A stretch of DNA of 9,917 bases, taken from NCBI GenBank assembly GCA_938010745.1, contig CALLVF010000057.1, positions 1-9,917 of the forward strand. The letters are read 5' to 3'. The stretch's first letter is position 1, and every line of letters begins with the position of its first letter. The notes beneath the pieces were generated by a model. It ran no database searches. It was given only the letters and a program-made list of their open reading frames with translations, and was not told where the DNA came from. Origin of the DNA: an uncultured Patescibacteria group bacterium (GTDB lineage Bacteria; Patescibacteriota; Microgenomatia; UBA1406; GWC2-37-13). Below are positions 5,870-9,917 of this stretch, one piece after another. A program made the translations under genes and the position numbers.

Positions 5870-5903
5870 CTAACAATTAACAGCTAATGATTAACATTTA
5901 TTT
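5862..5903. repeat. 14-base tandem repeat spanning the miaA start and folD stop
   Basis: The heptamer attaaca recurs at 5862, 5876 and 5890, exactly 14 bases apart. The units are attaacatctaaca, attaacagctaatg and attaacatttattt, the third being more diverged. On the - strand the first unit contains the miaA start codon (ATGTTAAT). The second overlaps the folD stop, and the third encodes part of the FolD tail INVNH. The repeat therefore forms the whole 14-base gap and both gene ends. Confidence 0.75.
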
Positions 5904-6765
5904 GGAGACTGGCCGCTTCAATTAAATTTTTGAAAAGATAGGCAACATCAATTGGGCCGATACCACCAGGGGTTGGTGTATAGAATGAAGCGATATCTTT
6001 AATTTCCTCCTCCTCGTAATCACCTTTTAATTTTCCCTTTTCTTTGCGAAGGCCAACATTTATAAGAATTACTCCATTTTTAAGCATTGTGGGGCTAATA
6101 ATTTTTTTGCCTACAGCGGTAATGATAACATCAGCTTCTTGGTAATATTTTTCCGGATGAGGTGTTTGCGAATGAATATTTATAAAATTAATCCCTGCTT
6201 GATTTAATGTTTTTCCAATTGGTTGGCCACCAGTTAGACCTCTTCCTACCAAAACAACTTTTTTGTTTTTAAAATATCTCTTGATCCTACCTGATGTAAT
6301 ATCTTTATTGTTTACAAGAAGACTCTCATTTATTTTTTGCCCATTGTGGATATATTTGCCAACAGTTAAAATCGCCAATCCAACAGGTGGTGAGTAAGGT
6401 GATTTGCGTTTCCTTCCTTCTATTTCTTTTAAATCATCAATGTAATCGTAAATGCTCTCAGTTGACAGTTGGGCCGGTAAAGGTTGTTGAATGATTATCC
6501 CTGTGGTTTTTTCATCTTTTGATTCTTTTTTTATAAGTAAGGCAAATTTTTCAAATGATGGAATTTTTTTGAGGTGAATTAATTTAAAATCAACTCCCAA
6601 CTTTTCTGCTACCTTTGATTTTATTTTAACAAAAGATAGTTGTTCGTTGTTCTCGCCAATTAAAAAAACGCTTAAAGTGGGAGTTAACTTTTTTTTAAGT
6701 TGTTTTATTTTTTTTTTAAGAAGTTGCAGTATATAATCAGCAATTTTTTTACCATCAATTTTCAT
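5884..6765 (-). CDS. folD: Bifunctional methylenetetrahydrofolate dehydrogenase/cyclohydrolase (divergent FolD)
   Basis: FolD interconverts 5,10-methylene-THF, methenyl-THF and 10-formyl-THF with NADP, supplying one-carbon units for purines and initiator tRNA formylation. At 293 residues it has normal length. Visible are an N-terminal catalytic domain with FVKIK (45-49, containing the catalytic Lys49), GIIIQQPLP (89-97), a Rossmann NADP site VVLVGRGLTGGQPIG (170-184), ITAVGK (215-220) and TPTPGGIGPIDVAYLF (263-278). Departures from the usual pattern are Phe45 where most enzymes have Tyr (YVxSK), KEIEG (113-117) in place of KDVDG, GRG in place of GRS, and Asp in place of Thr after PGGxGP. About 15 extra residues lie near 140-160. 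The fold is clear, but full activity of both steps is not assured. It sits 16 bases after gyrA, with a possible promoter in between and no Shine-Dalgarno site. Confidence 0.9.
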   Translation of the reverse strand: MKIDGKKIADYILQLLKKKIKQLKKKLTPTLSVFLIGENNEQLSFVKIKSKVAEKLGVDFKLIHLKKIPSFEKFALLIKKESKDEKTTGIIIQQPLPAQLSTESIYDYIDDLKEIEGRKRKSPYSPPVGLAILTVGKYIHNGQKINESLLVNNKDITSGRIKRYFKNKKVVLVGRGLTGGQPIGKTLNQAGINFINIHSQTPHPEKYYQEADVIITAVGKKIISPTMLKNGVILINVGLRKEKGKLKGDYEEEEIKDIASFYTPTPGGIGPIDVAYLFKNLIEAASLQINVNH

Positions 6766-6775
6766 TATTAACTAT

Positions 6776-6804
6776 ATTATATCACACAAAGGTAGCGCTA
6801 ACAA
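6776..6804 (-). promoter_or_regulatory. Possible sigma-70-type promoter for folD-miaA
   Basis: On the - strand, TTGTTA (6804-6799) and a perfect TATAAT (6781-6776) are separated by exactly 17 bases and straddle the gyrA stop codon. Initiation about seven bases after the -10 box would fall only a few bases before the folD ATG (6765). That would give a nearly leaderless transcript and agree with the missing Shine-Dalgarno site. In AT-rich DNA such boxes arise by chance, so this is tentative. Confidence 0.35.
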
Positions 6805-9280
6805 CCTGATCGTCCCTTTGAGAAAAACGCATTAAGATAACACCTTTTGCTGTTCGTGAACGAGAAGGTATTGAGCTTAGTGGTATTTTAACTACTTGTC
6901 CTAAACTGCTGGTGATAATTAATGTTGAATCTTCAGGATTGATAATTTGAGCAAAGGCAACTTTTCCAAATTTATCGTCAACTGGAGCAATTTTAACTCC
7001 TTTACCTCCTCGATGTTGTCCACGAAATGATGATAGGGGGGTTTTTTTACCAATACCTTTTTCTCCAATTACTAAAATATCTTTTTGAAAGTCGCTTTCA
7101 GCAAAGGTATCTGTTGCCACTACCTGATCGCCATCCTTCATTTCCACACCTTTAACACCTATGGATGATCTTCCTGTTATTCTTACTTCTTTTTCAGGAA
7201 AAATAATTGATTTGCCTTTTTTGGTAATCAGGATAATATTTTTTTTATTGTCAGTTAGTTTTACCCACAGTAACTCATCATCTTTTTCTAGTCTAATAGC
7301 GATGATACCGTTGCTTCTTATGTTGGTATACTCTTTAAAGGGAGTTTTTTTAACTATTCCTCTTTTTGTTGACATAACAACATAAAGCTCTTGATTGCTA
7401 TCAATTAACTCATGGCTATAAGTTAAAATAGAAGTTACTTTTTCCTGAGGGGCTAAATTGATAAGATTAACAATTGCTTTTCCTTTGGAGGTTCTTGATC
7501 CTTGCGGGATATCCCAAACTCTCGTTTGAAAAACTCTTCCTTGATTAGTAAAAAATAACATATAATCATGAGTGAAGGTACTGGTTATATAGTAAACATT
7601 ATCAGTTTCTTTTGTTTCCATCCCGGCAACACCTTTTCCTCCTCGTTTTTGCACCCTAAAAGTTTCTCGAGGAATTTGTTTGATATAACCTTCTTTAGTT
7701 AAAACGATAATTACTTCCTTGTTTTCAATTAATTGCTCATCGGTAATTTCTCCTGGTTTACTTTTGATGATTTGTGTTTTTCGCATATCGCCATATTTTT
7801 CTTTTATATAAAGCAATTCATCTTTAATTACTTTTAAAATTTTCATAATATTTTTAAGTAAATCCTCAAGATAAGCAATGGTTTCTTTTAACATCGCCAA
7901 TTCATCCTCAATTTTTTCTCGCTCTAATCCAGTTAATCTTTTCAACTGCATATCCAATATTGCTTGGGCTTGAATTTGAGTAAGATTAAATTTTTCCATA
8001 AGTTGCTTTTTCGCTGTTATTTCGTCTTTTGATTTTTTTATCGTTTCAATCACTTCATCAATATGATCTAAAGCAATAAGATACCCTTCTAAAATATGGG
8101 CTTTATTTTTTGCTTGTTTTAGTTCATACTGGGATCTTTTATTAACGATTTCAATTCGGTGTTTAAGGTAAATTTCTAGTACCGATTTAAGAGAGAGAGT
8201 TTGCGGGACACCATCGGCTAGAGCTACCATGTTAATGGGAAAAGTTGTTTGCAGCTCAGTATACTTGAAAAGATTATTAAGGACTTTTTTATAGGAGGCA
8301 TCACGTTTTAACTCAATCACTATTCTTAATCCTTTTCTATCAGACTCATCACGAAGATCTGAGATGCCAATGATTTTTTTTTCAGTTACTAATTTGGCTA
8401 TTTTTTCAACCAGGGAGGCTTTGTTAACTTGAAAAGGAATTTCGCTAACGACAATGGCTCTTTTACCTTTGCCTAAATCTTCATCTTCAACTTTTGCTCG
8501 AATAAGAATAGAACCACGACCAGTTGAATAAGCTTGTTTTATGTCATTTGCCCCATAGATAATGCCACCGGTGGGAAAGTCTGGGCCTTTAATAAATCCA
8601 AGAATTTCCTCAATAGAAACATCAAAAATCAAATTATTATTTGGATATGATGTTTGATTGGATTCGTTTTTTTCTGACTCAATAATTTTTGCTTTATCAA
8701 TCATTAAGCATAAAGCATCAACTACTTCAGAAAGATTGTGAGGGGGGATTTTTGTTGCCATACCAACAGCTATTCCTTCAGCCCCCATTAACAAAAGATT
8801 AGGAATTTTTGATGGAAGATATACTGGTTCTTTTAAACTACCATCAAAATTATCAACAAATGGAACCGTTTCTTTTTCAATATCAATTAACATTTCCTCA
8901 GCTATTTTTGCAAGTTTTACTTCAGTATAGCGCATAGCCGCTGGTGGATCGCCATCTACTGAACCAAAATTACCCTGCCCTTTAATTAACGGATAACGCA
9001 TGGAAAATTCTTGAGCCATTCGGGCAAGAGCCTCATAAACTGGTGCATCACCATGAGGATGGAATTTTCCTAAAACCTCACCAACAACTTTAGCGCTTTT
9101 GGAAAATTTAGATGATGAATTAAGTCCCATTCGATGCATTGCATAAAGAATTCGTCGGTGAACTGGTTTTAGGCCATCTCTGGCATCAGGAAGAGCGCGT
9201 GCAACAATAACGCTCATCGCGTAATCTAAATAGGCCTGTTTCATTTCTTTGGTGATCTCAGATGATTGGATATTGCTCAT
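6782..9280 (-). CDS. gyrA: DNA gyrase subunit A
   Basis: The DNA-breaking/rejoining subunit of gyrase, which works with GyrB to add negative supercoils. At 832 residues it is full length. The N-terminal winged-helix region carries KPVHRRILYAM (38-48), GKFHPHGDAPVYEALARMAQ (71-90) and the catalytic Tyr118 in AAMRYTE. A tower and coiled-coil region follows, with LTQIQAQAILDMQLKRLTGLE. The C-terminal beta-pinwheel has the gyrase-specific GyrA box as QKRGGKGV and a related GQHRGGKGV, which separates it from topoisomerase IV ParC. The quinolone-determining positions equivalent to E. coli Ser83, Ala84 and Asp87 are Ala79, Pro80 and Glu83. Residues about 197-219 form an Asn/Ser-rich insertion before IEEILGFIKGPDFPTGG. 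It lies 37 bases after ppa. No Shine-Dalgarno site is seen before the ATG at 9280. Confidence 0.97.
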   Translation of the reverse strand: MSNIQSSEITKEMKQAYLDYAMSVIVARALPDARDGLKPVHRRILYAMHRMGLNSSSKFSKSAKVVGEVLGKFHPHGDAPVYEALARMAQEFSMRYPLIKGQGNFGSVDGDPPAAMRYTEVKLAKIAEEMLIDIEKETVPFVDNFDGSLKEPVYLPSKIPNLLLMGAEGIAVGMATKIPPHNLSEVVDALCLMIDKAKIIESEKNESNQTSYPNNNLIFDVSIEEILGFIKGPDFPTGGIIYGANDIKQAYSTGRGSILIRAKVEDEDLGKGKRAIVVSEIPFQVNKASLVEKIAKLVTEKKIIGISDLRDESDRKGLRIVIELKRDASYKKVLNNLFKYTELQTTFPINMVALADGVPQTLSLKSVLEIYLKHRIEIVNKRSQYELKQAKNKAHILEGYLIALDHIDEVIETIKKSKDEITAKKQLMEKFNLTQIQAQAILDMQLKRLTGLEREKIEDELAMLKETIAYLEDLLKNIMKILKVIKDELLYIKEKYGDMRKTQIIKSKPGEITDEQLIENKEVIIVLTKEGYIKQIPRETFRVQKRGGKGVAGMETKETDNVYYITSTFTHDYMLFFTNQGRVFQTRVWDIPQGSRTSKGKAIVNLINLAPQEKVTSILTYSHELIDSNQELYVVMSTKRGIVKKTPFKEYTNIRSNGIIAIRLEKDDELLWVKLTDNKKNIILITKKGKSIIFPEKEVRITGRSSIGVKGVEMKDGDQVVATDTFAESDFQKDILVIGEKGIGKKTPLSSFRGQHRGGKGVKIAPVDDKFGKVAFAQIINPEDSTLIITSSLGQVVKIPLSSIPSRSRTAKGVILMRFSQRDDQVVSATFV

Positions 9281-9317
9281 AGATAAATATTATTATGGGT
9301 GATAAAATCAAATGTGT

Positions 9318-9830
9318 TTATTTTAATGCTTTTTTTATAACTTCAAAAGCCTGTTGTTTGCTGAGATAATTTTTTGTTTTTACCCACTTGCCAGGCTCAA
9401 GCTCTTTATAATGATTAAAAAAATGTTGAATTTTTTTCTTAGTTGTTTCATCAAGATCAGAAACATCATTTATGTTAGACAAAAAAGGATCAACCTTAGT
9501 TGTGGGAACAGCTAAAATTTTTGTATCGATACCCGCTTCATCTTCCATTTCAAGCATGCCAATTGGTCGGCAAGGAATCACTACTCCAGGATAGACTGGA
9601 TAGGTTGAAATTACCAAGACATCAACTGGATCACCATCTTCAGCATAGGTGTTGGGTATGAAGCCGTAGTTAAATGGATAGATCATTGAGGTAAAAGCAA
9701 ATCGATCAACCATAATTACTCCTGATTCTTTATCCAGCTCATACTTAATTGGTGATCCTTGAGGAATTTCAATTAAAACATTTATTTCCTCATCGCCTGC
9801 TTGATGGGATTGTCGGGGGTCAAATCTCAT
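9318..9830 (-). CDS. ppa: Family I inorganic pyrophosphatase
   Basis: Hydrolyses cytoplasmic pyrophosphate to two phosphates, pulling nucleic acid and protein synthesis forward. It has 170 residues, against 175-176 in E. coli. The active-site residues can be followed one by one and, by coincidence of length, keep E. coli numbers: K29, E31, R43, Y55, D65, D67 and D70 in the signature DGDPVDV (65-71), then D97, D102, K104, Y141 and K142. Glu21 matches E. coli Glu20. The set is complete, so activity is expected. The chosen ATG (9830) gives the family's normal N-terminal length. However, the bases just before it belong to a GC-rich foreign stretch, so the native upstream region, promoter and possibly the first codons are not represented. 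It is first in the ppa-gyrA-folD-miaA block. Confidence 0.95.
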   Translation of the reverse strand: MRFDPRQSHQAGDEEINVLIEIPQGSPIKYELDKESGVIMVDRFAFTSMIYPFNYGFIPNTYAEDGDPVDVLVISTYPVYPGVVIPCRPIGMLEMEDEAGIDTKILAVPTTKVDPFLSNINDVSDLDETTKKKIQHFFNHYKELEPGKWVKTKNYLSKQQAFEVIKKALK

Positions 9831-9917
9831 TATGCCCTGCGGCTTTCAGGGCCCGCAGCGCATCCGCCAGCCGCTGTTCCGGCACCAGCACCCAGTCGGT
9901 GTCGTAGGTGGAGATGG
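9820..9917 (-). CDS. C-terminal fragment of an ACT-domain protein (ACT_7/CASTOR-like), partial at window edge
   Basis: An open frame enters from the right edge and ends at TGA 9822-9820, overlapping the first 11 bases of ppa. It encodes ISTYDTDWVLVPEQRLADAL and then RALKAAGH, followed by NEI, which comes from ppa sequence. The ISTYDTDxxLV...L..AL.ALKAAGH pattern is typical of the end of small ACT_7-domain proteins of unknown function (COG3603-like). Codons are GC-rich (CTG, GCG, GTG, CGG), wholly unlike the rest of the window. The ACT part stops at a natural-looking end only because ppa sequence supplies the stop. I regard it as part of another genome joined here. Confidence 0.6.
   Translation of the reverse strand, partial: ISTYDTDWVLVPEQRLADALRALKAAGHNEI
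9831..9917. other. GC-rich terminal segment, probable assembly chimera
   Basis: 59 of these 87 bases are G or C, whereas the preceding 9.8 kb is strongly AT-rich. The change occurs within a few bases of the ppa start codon, with no AT-rich leader, no repeat and no ribosome binding site between. The exact join could lie slightly inside ppa, because its first ~12 codons are also richer in G+C than the rest. Confidence 0.75.

Noticed and set aside
6782..6784. Recoded TGA (glycine) as in some Patescibacteria
   Set aside because: TGA closes gyrA just after a normal C-terminus, and no conserved glycine in any of the proteins needs TGA.
7161..7385. A 74-codon + strand frame within gyrA
   Set aside because: It is opposite the conserved C-terminal pinwheel of GyrA; the hydrophobic, Ser-rich peptide is what the complement of this gene would give.

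Overview
The window is an AT-rich, gene-dense bacterial segment. It carries eight full genes, one gene fragment at the right edge, and many low-complexity AT-rich repeats. Short intergenic gaps, a small S23-type four-helix-bundle gene, A/T-word repeats ending right at start codons, and extra loops in conserved proteins (LepA, MiaA, FolD, GyrA) together suggest a member of the Candidate Phyla Radiation (Patescibacteria, perhaps Microgenomates-like). This placement is inferred from sequence style and has not been tested by a phylogeny. Stops include TAA, TAG and TGA (TGA ends gyrA), so nothing suggests a recoded TGA.

Layout: the left half (about 53-4771) reads on the + strand: an S23/IVP-family four-helix-bundle protein, a Wzm/TagG-type ABC-2 export permease without an ATPase partner in view, pyruvate kinase, and elongation factor 4 (LepA). 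The right half (4901-9830) reads on the - strand as one tightly spaced block in the order ppa - gyrA - folD - miaA, with gaps of 37, 16 and 14 bases. The two halves converge on a 129-base intergenic region (4772-4900). The genes are mostly housekeeping: glycolysis, translation, tRNA modification, one-carbon metabolism, DNA supercoiling and pyrophosphate removal. No single pathway unites them.

The most unusual layer is the repeats. Imperfect inverted copies of an A/T-rich tract flank the four-helix gene, each ending one base before a start codon. An 8/9-base (17-base higher-order) array lies upstream of pyruvate kinase. Related short tandem repeats lie inside the coding sequences of lepA and miaA, and a 14-base repeat spans the folD stop and miaA start. 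Most genes lack a visible Shine-Dalgarno site. The one strong site (2861-2868) points to a 21-codon ORF that overlaps the lepA start in another frame.

The last 87 bases (9831-9917) are 59/87 G+C, against a strongly AT-rich remainder. They encode the end of an unrelated ACT-domain protein that runs into the ppa start, which is best explained by a chimeric assembly join. Protein-level oddities are a lysine in the potassium-site serine position of pyruvate kinase, substituted folate-site residues in FolD, a replaced KCYGGD loop in LepA, and Ala/Pro/Glu in the quinolone-determining region of GyrA.
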